DNA from: Actinomycetaceae bacterium
GTDB taxonomy: Bacteria > Actinomycetota > Actinomycetes > Actinomycetales > Actinomycetaceae
Direction of reading: 5' to 3'
Assembly (NCBI GenBank): GCA_030537795.1
Contig: JAUNVE010000011.1
Span: forward strand, 1 to 58,329
Length of the DNA: 58,329 nt
Part shown: positions 1 through 9,237 of the stretch, piece after piece
How the letters are laid out: the number at the start of each line of letters is the position of its first letter
Position numbering within the stretch: the stretch's first letter is position 1
Made by a program: the position numbers and the translations under genes
The notes under the pieces: model-generated
What the model was told of the DNA's origin: nothing
The model's input: only the letters and a program-made list of their open reading frames with translations
Databases searched by the model: none

Positions 1-578
1 TCTTCGGTCCTGCACCCGACGCGATACGCGACTTCGATCCTCTCAACGCCATCTACCCATTCAATTGGGAACCGGACTGCTGGGGTGAAAATACACGCGG
101 TGATCGGTACACCGAGCAAATGAGTAAGCCACCGCAGACTCTCGAGCAGTGCTGGGTCCAGTTAAGGAGCGGTACGGGCGAATATACCCAGGGCATTTGG
201 GTTCCCGGTTCTGAGCATCGACAAAACTTTCCCGGTTTCATCGGTTTGAAACTCGATCTCGACACCGTGAAGTATATGGACGTCAATAACGACGGTTTCG
301 AAGACGTGGTAATTCGCGGCTACTACCATTTCGATGCGACACCAGGAAGTTCGATATTTGTGTGGGTTTTCGATCCGCACGATCCTGACCACCCGAAACT
401 GTATAGCGATACAACTGGAAGCGCCGCGCCGGGAGTAGATTTTTGGATGGAAAATGGTCGCCTACAATTCGGCGACAGTTCCATCTGTAGCCTCCGCGAA
501 TACACGGTGTCGAGTACCGACGATACTGTTGAGGTATACAACCCGAATATCGAATACATTGACTGCATGCACGACTAA
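1..578 (+). CDS. C-terminal part of a secreted/anchored DxNxDG-repeat protein (5' truncated)
   Basis: The reading frame is open from base 3 to the TAA at 576-578, so the visible ATG at 120 is internal and the gene starts left of the window. The visible part is about 191 residues. It holds the acidic motif DVNNDGFED followed by an aromatic beta-type segment (VFVWVFDP-like), and ends in a short Cys-containing tail. The same arrangement, a DxNxDG loop followed by a W/F-rich strand ending in DP, occurs in the membrane-anchored protein at 12130-13113, so the two look like paralogues. Such Asp/Asn-Gly loops resemble FG-GAP/VCBS-type calcium loops, which suggests an extracellular location. No enzymatic motif is seen and function is unknown. 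Confidence 0.6.
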   Translation, partial: FGPAPDAIRDFDPLNAIYPFNWEPDCWGENTRGDRYTEQMSKPPQTLEQCWVQLRSGTGEYTQGIWVPGSEHRQNFPGFIGLKLDLDTVKYMDVNNDGFEDVVIRGYYHFDATPGSSIFVWVFDPHDPDHPKLYSDTTGSAAPGVDFWMENGRLQFGDSSICSLREYTVSSTDDTVEVYNPNIEYIDCMHD

Positions 579-622
579 CACTCACCCCCACCCCAGCTCC
601 GTTACCCGGCGTCGGTATACAG

Positions 623-3600
623 GTGAGGTGTTTAACGGCAGTGAATCCGCTCGGCAAGTCACGTGCAGATGAGGGAAGGCGAGAAAGTAGCGGTGCCTCC
701 CTTAGTATTGAACAGATGGTGTTTCAGTCTCAGTTTCCGGCCCAGCAGCTCGCGGCGCGCGCAGCCTGCCTGCCCGCTATCAGGTTTCCGCAGGAGCTTC
801 CGGTCAGCGCACGCCGAGATGATATTGCTCGCTCGATTCGAGACCACCAGGTAACCATCATCTCGGGTGAAACCGGTTCGGGTAAGACGACTCAAATTCC
901 CAAAATCTGTCTGCAACTCGGCCTCGGTATCCGCGGCATGATCGGACATACACAACCTCGCCGCCTAGCCGCACGTACGGTTGCCGACCGCATTGCCGAG
1001 GAACTCGGCACCCGCGTGGGGAACCAATCCGGTGATGTGGTCGGGTTCCAGGTGCGCTTCACCGATGAAGTTGGCCCCACCACCCTCGTCAAGCTCATGA
1101 CGGACGGAATTTTGCTGGCGGAAATCCAGCACGACCCTGAGCTACGCAAATACGACACAATTATCATTGATGAGGCTCACGAAAGATCGTTGAATATTGA
1201 CTTCCTCATCGGCTACCTCAAAAGGCTCCTACCGCGCCGTCCCGACCTCAAAGTCATTATCACATCGGCGACAATCGACTCCGCGCGCTTTGCCGAACAC
1301 TTCAGCGACACCAACGGAAAACCCGCGCCCATCATTGAAGTATCGGGACGCACCTATCCGGTTGAGGTGCGGTATCGCCCCCTCTCCTCCGACGTTGCGG
1401 CCACCATGCCCGCTGACTCGCACGAAACATCAGGATCGATCAAGAACCTCGTGCTGGAAGACGCCGACTACCAACTGGCCACCGAAGGGTACGGTCTCGG
1501 CGACGATATTGACTACCTGACCGCGACCTGTGCGGCAGTGGATGAGCTATGCGGCGAGGGCGACGGAGATATCCTCGTATTCCTTCCGGGAGAACGCGAT
1601 ATTCGCGATACCAACGCGGCTTTGAAAGACCACTTGGGAAACAGGTTTATTGCCGCGGGAGAGGCAACGTCGAAGAGCCCGCTCAACGGCATTGAAGTCC
1701 TCCCCCTGTTCTCCCGCCTATCGGCACGCGAGCAACGTCGCGTTTTTGAACAGCATCCACGCCGACGCGTCGTACTAGCAACCAATGTGGCGGAAACGTC
1801 GTTAACGGTTCCGGGTATTCGGTACGTTATTGACCCCGGTTTGGCGAGGATTTCGCGGTATTCAAACCGCACCAAAGTCCAGCGCCTCCCCATTGAACCC
1901 GTATCGCAGGCGTCAGCTAACCAGCGGTCGGGGCGGTGCGGGCGCGTCGCGGATGGCATTGCCATTCGCCTGTATTCGCAACGCGACTTCAATGCGCGTC
2001 CCGAATATACCGAACCGGAGATTCTTCGTACCTCTCTCGCCTCCGTCATCTTGCAAATGGTGGCGATTGGACTCGGTGACCCGCAGGATTTCCCGTTTCT
2101 TGATGCTCCGAACCCGAAGGCAATCCGTGATGGAATCGCCCTCCTTGATGAACTGGGCGCAGTGCGCGGCGGTCGATCCCAACAACTGCAACTCACGCGC
2201 GTGGGCCGCCAACTGTCACGCCTGCCAATAGACCCGCGTCTAGGACGCATGCTCATTGAAGCCGAACGCAACGGTTGCACCTCCGACGTGCTTATTATCG
2301 TCGCCGCTTTGTCCATGCAGGACGTGCGTGAGCGGCCCGAAGCATTCCAGGAGGATTCCGATCGAGCGCACGCCCGTTTTCTCCACCCGACGTCCGACTT
2401 CATCACGTACCTCAACCTGTGGCGCTATTTGCGCACCATGTCTCGCGACCTCTCGAACTCCGCATTTCGTCGCCTGTGCCGCCGCGAATTCCTCCACTAC
2501 TTGCGTTTTCGCGAATGGCAGGACGTGGTTGGGCAACTGACGCAACTGGCGCGGCCATTGAAACTACACGTGCGGAATCTTGAGCTTCCTAGGCCCACCG
2601 AAATCAACCATCACGCGCGCACCGGTGGTCAGGTCGATGCCGCCGCCCGCGCCTGCGTTGAACTGACGAATCGTACATCGGCGCGCAATGCGGATAGTAT
2701 CCACCAGTCACTCCTGGTTGGCCTGCTGTCGAATATCGGAACGTGGGATCAACAACGATCCGAATACGAGGGCGCTCGCGGCACGAAGTTTGTCATCTGG
2801 CCCGGGTCGGGTTTGGCTCGCAAGCACTACGAGTGGGTGATGGCGGCGGAACTGGTTGAAACCTCTCGGCTGTTTGCCCGCACGGTAGCGAAGATTGATC
2901 CCGCGTGGGTGGAGCCCCTTGCCGGAAAACTGGCTAAGAAATCGTACTCCGAACCGTATTGGTCGACGCGTAACGCGGCAGCGATGGTACGTGAAAAAGT
3001 CATGCTCTACGGATTGACCATCATCGCGGAACGCCCCGTCCTACTCGGCAACCTGCCTGCAAACATACGAATTGATACCTCGATGGTGGGAGCCAGCTCA
3101 ATTGGTGCGCGCACCACCACCTTTGCTCCGGGGTTGCGCGGGTCAACGCCAAAAGAACTGGCCCGTGACATGTTCATTCAGCATGCACTGGTTGAAGAAC
3201 AGTGGCGTGGACGCTACCGTTTTATCGAGCACAATCGACAGGTGCTCGATGAGATTCACGAGGACGAAAAGAAGTTGCGCCACGGTGGCACCGTCAGCGA
3301 CGATACCGTATTCGCGTTCTATGATGAACGTCTGCCTGAATCCGTAATCTCCGCTGGACATTTCAATCGCTGGTTCAAAAGACAACGCAATAAAAATGTG
3401 TTGCTCCTGAGCAAAGAGATGTTGCTTCCCGATGCGAGTGGACACGACCCGAGCGGATATCCGTCGCAGTGGAGGCAAGGTGAGCTCGCCCTCCCTCTGC
3501 GATACGAGTTCGACCCGGGCTCAGTGCGTGACGGAATTACCGTCCGCATTCCCGTCAGCGCTTTGGCGCGGGTGCGCGATGAAGGCTTTGAGTGGTTAGT

Positions 3601-5386
3601 TCCAGGAATGCTTGAAGAACTCATTACCGCTACCATTCGTGCACTACCGAAACAACTCCGTGCCCAGCTTGTCCCGGCCCCCGATGCGGCACGCTCACTC
3701 GGGCAGTGGATACGGGAGAATATCTGGGGAGAACGCCAATCCGAATCCACACCGCAGTCGGCCAGCCGCGAATACGCGCAGATGCCAGACCGCGCACAAG
3801 CCGCTAAAAATACTGACGAAACTACGCCGAGCACACCGGGAACAACGGGGAATGAGCCGGATCCGCGATCACTCGAAGCCTCACTCTCGCGGCTGGCGGC
3901 ATGGGCGGCGAAATCTCAGACGGCCTCCGCACAGTCGATAGAAAAAATGCGGCGGGCCGCCGAAACATCGCAAAAGACACCGGTGTCTACACAACAGGAA
4001 AGTCCGCGGGAGAAACAATCTCCCAGCATTCACGCCCCCGCATACCAGGGTCGTCCCGGTACATCCGAAGCATCACTCCCCCACTTCTTCGACGCCCTGT
4101 GCGATGCCGCGCGAGCTGTCAAAGGAGTTGAAATTCCGCGGGACGTATGGGATTCGCTCGACCTACCCTCGCACGTGCGCCCCATGTTCACGGTTGTGGA
4201 TGAGGCCGGACGGGAGTTACGTTCGGGAGAAGACCTCACGTGGTTGAAGAAGCAGCTCAAAGGTACGAGCCAACAAGCCGTGCGCTCCGCCATGCGCGAT
4301 GCGCTTGATCAGGCTATACGGGATCACCGGAAAGATTCTCAATCTCGCCACGATATTCCCTCTCTTGCGCACGTATCAGCGGGAGCGAGAGACCCGGAAT
4401 CGTCACCCGCACGATCTCGCAAGCCTCGCCGGGAAACATCCCCGGCAGCGACTCCTATCAGCGAACAGAATGATCTGGTTGACTGGCCAGAGCTCACCGC
4501 ACCCAACGATGCGCTACCGGTTGACATTGAAGCGACAACAGATGCCGGTCTCACAGTGCGAGCATACCCCGGTCTGGTACCGCAAGGCGAGGCTCAAAAT
4601 CCCCGGGCTGGGGTGCGGATTGCAGCGGAAAAGGTCGAAGCTCACCAATTGCATAGGGAGGGGCTTGCCCGCCTCGTGCTCGCGAGCACCGCTTTGACAA
4701 CCTCACGTGTATCGACACGATGGACGGGCAAACAAGCCCTCGTTCTTGCTGCGAGCCCCTATGCAACCACTGAGGAGCTCGTGGCTCAGGCACAACTTGC
4801 GGCCGTTAGATCACTGATTGACGAGTTTGCTACCGCCCCCGATCATGTCCGAAACCGCAGTGCATTCAATGAAGTTACCGCTTGGATCCAAGACCGAATA
4901 GAGGATCGGACCTACCGAGTTTTAGAGTACATGGTCGACATCCTGACTGAATATAGGGCACTGGATCGCACCATTCGGCAGGGTTCAACTCAGTCGACGA
5001 TTCGCCTCATCCAGTCGGTGCGTACGCATATTGACTCTCTGGTCAACGATAAAGTGCTCGCACGTACGCCCTATGAGTGGTTACCGCATCTGCCCAGATA
5101 TGTTAAAGCTGCCCGCCTACGAATAGACAAGGCAACGGAATCTGCGGTCGCACTCAGCCGCGACGAAGGTAATGAACATTCAATTCGTGACATCGAGGAC
5201 GCCCTCGACAAGGCCTTGGAAAATACGCCTGCCCACGACGTCAAACGCCGGCAAGCCCTGGTCAATGGTCGGTGGTTACTGGAAGAACTGCGCGTATCTC
5301 TATTCGCTCAGGAACTCGGAACCTCTCGGAAAGTGTCAATCAAACGGATGTACGACTTGCTGCATTCGGCCGGGAAAGAACACTAA
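623..5386 (+). CDS. hrpA: ATP-dependent RNA helicase HrpA (DEAH box), with long linkers
   Basis: DEAH/RHA superfamily 2 helicase predicted to unwind structured RNA or rescue stalled ribosomes in the cytoplasm. With GTG 623 as start, Walker A GETGSGKT is at residues 82-89 and the DEAH box (IIIDEAHERS) at 183-186. Motif III SAT follows, then the QRxGRxGR-type motif VI (NQRSGRCGRV), the HA2 and OB-fold regions and a DUF3418-like C-terminal part. At 1587 aa it exceeds the roughly 1300 aa of E. coli HrpA. The excess includes two Ser/Thr/Pro/Glu-rich stretches, about residues 1040-1150 and 1215-1280, inside the DUF3418 region. The start is uncertain: GTG 623, GTG 641 and ATG 716 are in frame and none has a strong Shine-Dalgarno. 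A weak TAACGG/CCGTTA inverted repeat (5384-5407) lies at its end. Confidence 0.93.
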   Translation: MRCLTAVNPLGKSRADEGRRESSGASLSIEQMVFQSQFPAQQLAARAACLPAIRFPQELPVSARRDDIARSIRDHQVTIISGETGSGKTTQIPKICLQLGLGIRGMIGHTQPRRLAARTVADRIAEELGTRVGNQSGDVVGFQVRFTDEVGPTTLVKLMTDGILLAEIQHDPELRKYDTIIIDEAHERSLNIDFLIGYLKRLLPRRPDLKVIITSATIDSARFAEHFSDTNGKPAPIIEVSGRTYPVEVRYRPLSSDVAATMPADSHETSGSIKNLVLEDADYQLATEGYGLGDDIDYLTATCAAVDELCGEGDGDILVFLPGERDIRDTNAALKDHLGNRFIAAGEATSKSPLNGIEVLPLFSRLSAREQRRVFEQHPRRRVVLATNVAETSLTVPGIRYVIDPGLARISRYSNRTKVQRLPIEPVSQASANQRSGRCGRVADGIAIRLYSQRDFNARPEYTEPEILRTSLASVILQMVAIGLGDPQDFPFLDAPNPKAIRDGIALLDELGAVRGGRSQQLQLTRVGRQLSRLPIDPRLGRMLIEAERNGCTSDVLIIVAALSMQDVRERPEAFQEDSDRAHARFLHPTSDFITYLNLWRYLRTMSRDLSNSAFRRLCRREFLHYLRFREWQDVVGQLTQLARPLKLHVRNLELPRPTEINHHARTGGQVDAAARACVELTNRTSARNADSIHQSLLVGLLSNIGTWDQQRSEYEGARGTKFVIWPGSGLARKHYEWVMAAELVETSRLFARTVAKIDPAWVEPLAGKLAKKSYSEPYWSTRNAAAMVREKVMLYGLTIIAERPVLLGNLPANIRIDTSMVGASSIGARTTTFAPGLRGSTPKELARDMFIQHALVEEQWRGRYRFIEHNRQVLDEIHEDEKKLRHGGTVSDDTVFAFYDERLPESVISAGHFNRWFKRQRNKNVLLLSKEMLLPDASGHDPSGYPSQWRQGELALPLRYEFDPGSVRDGITVRIPVSALARVRDEGFEWLVPGMLEELITATIRALPKQLRAQLVPAPDAARSLGQWIRENIWGERQSESTPQSASREYAQMPDRAQAAKNTDETTPSTPGTTGNEPDPRSLEASLSRLAAWAAKSQTASAQSIEKMRRAAETSQKTPVSTQQESPREKQSPSIHAPAYQGRPGTSEASLPHFFDALCDAARAVKGVEIPRDVWDSLDLPSHVRPMFTVVDEAGRELRSGEDLTWLKKQLKGTSQQAVRSAMRDALDQAIRDHRKDSQSRHDIPSLAHVSAGARDPESSPARSRKPRRETSPAATPISEQNDLVDWPELTAPNDALPVDIEATTDAGLTVRAYPGLVPQGEAQNPRAGVRIAAEKVEAHQLHREGLARLVLASTALTTSRVSTRWTGKQALVLAASPYATTEELVAQAQLAAVRSLIDEFATAPDHVRNRSAFNEVTAWIQDRIEDRTYRVLEYMVDILTEYRALDRTIRQGSTQSTIRLIQSVRTHIDSLVNDKVLARTPYEWLPHLPRYVKAARLRIDKATESAVALSRDEGNEHSIRDIEDALDKALENTPAHDVKRRQALVNGRWLLEELRVSLFAQELGTSRKVSIKRMYDLLHSAGKEH

Positions 5387-5404
5387 CGGGCAGGGCAACC
5401 TCCG

Positions 5405-6994
5405 TTATCGTCCCACGATATAGAACACATCGTTATCCGGTGATTCTACCCCCGCATAGCCGTTTCCTCGCCAATACCAGCTACCGCCGATATGAGACCA
5501 ATAGATTTCGGAGGGATTCTCCAAAGAGAAACCAAAAAACTCTCCGTTGTCATTATTGAGCACGACACAGCTTTTCGTTGTTTTGTCACAGCTATACCAC
5601 GGGCTTGAATCAACGGCGACGGTCTCGCCATCGATTGTGAATGCACCGTTCTCCGACCGGATGACATGACCATCGCACAGTGATTCTAGATTCGAAATTC
5701 CGGGATGGTCTTGAAAATATGCCGTGTATGCGTCGTAGGCGCCTCTCACGGTTTTCGAACATTCATCGTAGAAACTGTAGTCGGTACCGCTACCAGTGAG
5801 TTGTCCCACCTGCTCGCCATCGTCTGAGTAGAAGGTCGTAACACTATTTTCAGACAGTGCAAATCCATCCACATATTCTGTTAATACGACATCTGCCTCG
5901 AGATCTGTGACGAGAGTTTCTCCTGTTCGCGCATCGAGTAAAACCCAACGACTCTCATTGTCGCCCGTATAGATTTCAACTCTGATGATATTCGTGCCGA
6001 TTGGATCCATGTATTCGACCGAATTAAAACTCATTAAGGAGTACGACCACGTTTCATTCCCATCAAAATCAAATGCTTGCAGTGTTTGATCATCCGCCAT
6101 GGCCACAACTTGGTTGGCTACGACGAGGGGAGTTTGACGCTCATCAGCAGAATAGCCTGAGATTTTGTCTGCCAAATCCATCATGACCGTGATCTCTCCG
6201 GAGCTAAAATCGCTTTTTTTGACGATGAATCGAGAAGACATACCGTATTCGTAGTCGGCAAATATGGCAGCTTCGTTGGTCAGACCAATCAGCTCATCCG
6301 ACGAATGCGTTAAGACCTCGACCGGTTGCCCATCCTCCATCCGGTAAACTACGACGTCTTCTGTGTCCCAATTGGTTACTGCGAATACACGAAGATGAGG
6401 TTTGGACGAGTAGTACGATACTTCGGATTCTCCCGGCATCGACACCTTGATCGGTTGGAGTGAGTAGTCAATGGATTGCGTGCGCGTTGTTGATCCGGAT
6501 AGCCATCCCAGTTTTCCTCCGATAACAACGATAGCAACCAGGGCTAGCACGATAACGGCGGCAATACCAAGCAAAATGAGCCCGGTCTTCCGCGGTTTCT
6601 TCCCCCCTCCTGTTTGAACTGGATTAACGGTCGGCGCATACGGCTGGTGCTGGGGTGGTCCGTATGTTTCGGAAGGTAGGGTTGGCCCCGTGTCCTGTTG
6701 CGATACCGGTGTCTGATTCTCAACCGGCTGCGGTGAAGCAACTTGGGGGTGGTGGGGAGCAGTCATTTGCGCAGTACTCGCAGAGGGGGCGAGTGATAGC
6801 CGCTGGGTTGCACTGTTGCGCACCGCCGGGTCGGGAGCATATGTCGAGAGATAACCGAGAACTTGGTACGTCGCTGCCGGGTGATTCACTACGGCTTCGT
6901 GAAGTTGAGGAAAATTCTGCGCAATATACTGTAGCGTCTGTTCATTACACTGTGGGTGCGCCAGGTACTGCTGAGCCTGCTCGATGGGATTCAT
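5405..6994 (-). CDS. LRV-domain single-pass membrane protein with large extracellular domain
   Basis: About 529 aa. The first ~70 residues (NPIEQAQQYLAHPQ...) resemble the variant leucine-rich repeat domain found at the N-terminus of several actinobacterial membrane proteins. They are followed by a Pro/Gln-rich linker, a basic stop (GGGKKPRKTG), one membrane span at about residues 140-162 and a ~370-residue external domain with several Cys and many Trp/Tyr. This predicts a cytoplasmic LRV domain and an external beta-rich (propeller-like?) domain. Substrate or partner is unknown. GTG 7000 lies two codons upstream of ATG 6994 and is an alternative start; neither has a clear Shine-Dalgarno. The gene follows the L,D-transpeptidase on the same strand after about 75 bases and converges with hrpA. 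Confidence 0.75.
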   Translation of the reverse strand: MNPIEQAQQYLAHPQCNEQTLQYIAQNFPQLHEAVVNHPAATYQVLGYLSTYAPDPAVRNSATQRLSLAPSASTAQMTAPHHPQVASPQPVENQTPVSQQDTGPTLPSETYGPPQHQPYAPTVNPVQTGGGKKPRKTGLILLGIAAVIVLALVAIVVIGGKLGWLSGSTTRTQSIDYSLQPIKVSMPGESEVSYYSSKPHLRVFAVTNWDTEDVVVYRMEDGQPVEVLTHSSDELIGLTNEAAIFADYEYGMSSRFIVKKSDFSSGEITVMMDLADKISGYSADERQTPLVVANQVVAMADDQTLQAFDFDGNETWSYSLMSFNSVEYMDPIGTNIIRVEIYTGDNESRWVLLDARTGETLVTDLEADVVLTEYVDGFALSENSVTTFYSDDGEQVGQLTGSGTDYSFYDECSKTVRGAYDAYTAYFQDHPGISNLESLCDGHVIRSENGAFTIDGETVAVDSSPWYSCDKTTKSCVVLNNDNGEFFGFSLENPSEIYWSHIGGSWYWRGNGYAGVESPDNDVFYIVGR

Positions 6995-7072
6995 GGTCAC
7001 ACAGTAGCAACGTGCACCATTGTAGCACTAGAGATTTAGGATAATATTCGATGAGAATACCACCCGACGATT

Positions 7073-8551
7073 CTAGTAGTGCGAGGCGACAACAGTGCCG
7101 TTCGGCGCCCAATCATAGAAGGTTTTAGCAGTAGACACCGGAAGATTAATACAGCCGTGAGAGCCTCCCGGAACTCCCGGGCCAAAGGATGAGCGCCAAT
7201 AGGCGCCATGAAGTGCATACCCTCCGTGGAAATATAAGATCCACGGGACACCCGGTGTTTCATACCGAGTACCGTCACCATTATCGCCACGCATAGTTTG
7301 ACTCTCGTATTTGAGATAAACCGAAAAGAGTCCGGTTACCGTTTCAAACCCGGGTTTCCCCGGAACCATATACACCGGCCCAATCACCGGGGTAGCTCCC
7401 TCATAACCGGTTGTTGTTCGGTTCGACAAGTTAATGTCAATCCATTTTTCGCCCGGCGACGCCTTGTAATAGAGATTTTCAGCTCCCGGTGCAACGTCTT
7501 CATCATTCCACGGCTCTTCAATTACATCGACGGAGAACTCACCCGTGTATTCGTCACCACTATTGAGGGCGGTAGTCATGGCATCAGAAATATCAGTCAC
7601 ATTCGTTACCGTGCGACCTTCGGAAGCCTCTTTGACTACCTGTAACACTTCACCATCGGAGCTAACTTTGCGTGTGCCCGTCACGGGTTCAGTGTTCACA
7701 AAGTCATCAGCTGCTTTCTGCACCCACTCGGTTACGGCGTCTGGGTTGATAGTTAAGGTCCCCTCGTCTGTCGGAGTGAGATTGACCCATGTTGTACGCG
7801 TAGTTAACCGAGGCGAGTATTCTTCCCCGTCATACGTGATGGTGACGGGAAGGGTCGATAGTGTTTCAGCTTCGCCAACCAACCGTTCAGCATCGTCATC
7901 TGTGACATCGGGGATTTGGTCAACGTATCCGAGTGTGAGGTCTTGGTCTCGCAGAGTAGACAGGGCTTTTTCTGTAGCCTCCACAATCTTGTCGGCCGGC
8001 AAGGTCTGACCGATAGTACCGGCTGTCCAGGAAAACGATTCGCCATCATCATTGAGATGCAATTGCGCATTTTGGGTGGCAACAACGTCATCCGGCATAA
8101 TCGATTCAATGTATTCTTCGACTGCAATTTGTTGTATATCGGCCGTCACCGCAATACGGTGTGGCTTCCACAGCGCTTGAAAACGCTGAAATATTGATGA
8201 GTTAGGGGAAAAGACATCATCGACGATTGCCTCTTGATCGACGTTAACATTCAAGTCCGCAAATGACGCAGAGTGCGTTCCGGCATCGCCATCAATATTG
8301 ATGCGAGTATCGGATACCAGTTGTGCAATAGTGTCGCTGACTTCTGCGCGTGTTTGACCACCAATTTCATGGCCCGCCACGGTGGTGCGCGGCAAGGCGT
8401 GGTCAGAATAGTGGACGGCATACCATGCGCCGGAAGCAACAAGCGCCGCTAAGCATGCGGCTCCTACACCGAGAGCTATGAGAAACTTGCGTTTCTTTCC
8501 GGGATCATCGTGGCGTGTCGACCCGGTCTCTGGCACATTTTTTTCAGACAT
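7073..8551 (-). CDS. L,D-transpeptidase (YkuD) with peptidoglycan-binding domain
   Basis: 492 aa, predicted to form 3-3 peptidoglycan cross-links or attach proteins to peptidoglycan outside the membrane. A basic cytoplasmic N-terminus (KKRKF) precedes one membrane span at about residues 22-46. Next comes a VanW-like/PG_binding_4 type region beginning with the typical TTVAGHEIGGQTRAE motif. The C-terminal YkuD catalytic domain carries the HGG...LHG histidine and the SHGCINLP nucleophile motif at residues 464-471, with Cys467. All catalytic residues are present. It lies upstream of the LRV-domain gene on the same strand and is divergent from the phosphoribosyltransferase at 8665. The paired LRV/L,D-transpeptidase context fits a cell-envelope role. 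Confidence 0.92.
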   Translation of the reverse strand: MSEKNVPETGSTRHDDPGKKRKFLIALGVGAACLAALVASGAWYAVHYSDHALPRTTVAGHEIGGQTRAEVSDTIAQLVSDTRINIDGDAGTHSASFADLNVNVDQEAIVDDVFSPNSSIFQRFQALWKPHRIAVTADIQQIAVEEYIESIMPDDVVATQNAQLHLNDDGESFSWTAGTIGQTLPADKIVEATEKALSTLRDQDLTLGYVDQIPDVTDDDAERLVGEAETLSTLPVTITYDGEEYSPRLTTRTTWVNLTPTDEGTLTINPDAVTEWVQKAADDFVNTEPVTGTRKVSSDGEVLQVVKEASEGRTVTNVTDISDAMTTALNSGDEYTGEFSVDVIEEPWNDEDVAPGAENLYYKASPGEKWIDINLSNRTTTGYEGATPVIGPVYMVPGKPGFETVTGLFSVYLKYESQTMRGDNGDGTRYETPGVPWILYFHGGYALHGAYWRSSFGPGVPGGSHGCINLPVSTAKTFYDWAPNGTVVASHY

Positions 8552-8664
8552 GTCACGTTTCTGTCGGGATTGTCACTACCTTTTGATTGTAAGTGGATTT
8601 CTCATTTTTCCCCAGTTTTGTGGCTGTTATAACGGTTTTCGTCGTGCTTATCACGTGTTCTACC

Positions 8665-9237
8665 ATGGAAGTACTACCAACGATTGGATTTAACGTGACT
8701 TTTGATGATGGCGCTACGTCGAATAACGAACCTGTTCGCGAAACACTTGATTGGCCGACTTTTGGTTCTGCCATGCGTGAACTCGCACGTCAGGTAGTCA
8801 ATTCGGGCTGGATGCCCGACCTGATTGTGGCGGTTGCCCGCGGCGGATTATTACCTGCCGGCGCTATTTCTTACGCCATGGGCGTCAAAGCTATTGGGAC
8901 AATGAATGTTGAGTTCTATACGGATGTCGCTCAAACGCTACCCGAGCCTGTTTTGCTCCCTCCTCTTATGGATGTATCTGCCCTTGAGGGGAAGAAAGTG
9001 CTGGTCGTTGATGACGTAGCCGACTCCGGCAAGACCCTCAAAATGGTGATGGAGCTCATTGACGAGCATGGCCTATCTCTAGATGGGAAATCCACCGTTA
9101 CCGTCGATGCAAAATCGGCCGTTATCTATGAAAAATCACGGTCGGTAATCAAACCCGACTTCGTGTGGAAACATACTGACTTGTGGATTAATTTCCCCTG
9201 GTCAACTCTACCTCCAGTGCAGTCGGACGATCGCTAA
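8665..9237 (+). CDS. Phosphoribosyltransferase (PRTase type I)
   Basis: About 190 aa from ATG 8665. It contains the PRPP-binding signature VLVVDDVADSGKTL and an upstream PDLIVAVARGGLLPAG segment typical of hypoxanthine/xanthine-guanine type transferases. It probably salvages a purine base using PRPP in the cytoplasm, but the exact base cannot be read from sequence. The reading frame extends upstream to a GTG at 8593, but that N-terminus would be a hydrophobic stretch unlike the family. GTG 8695 is another candidate start. It is divergent from the L,D-transpeptidase, and its stop overlaps the end of the convergent gene at 9234 by four bases. Confidence 0.82.
   Translation: MEVLPTIGFNVTFDDGATSNNEPVRETLDWPTFGSAMRELARQVVNSGWMPDLIVAVARGGLLPAGAISYAMGVKAIGTMNVEFYTDVAQTLPEPVLLPPLMDVSALEGKKVLVVDDVADSGKTLKMVMELIDEHGLSLDGKSTVTVDAKSAVIYEKSRSVIKPDFVWKHTDLWINFPWSTLPPVQSDDR

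Noticed and set aside
1513-2415. 300-residue open frame on the minus strand inside hrpA
   Set aside because: It is antisense to conserved helicase motifs, is rich in Arg/Ser as expected of a shadow frame, and has no family match that I recognise.
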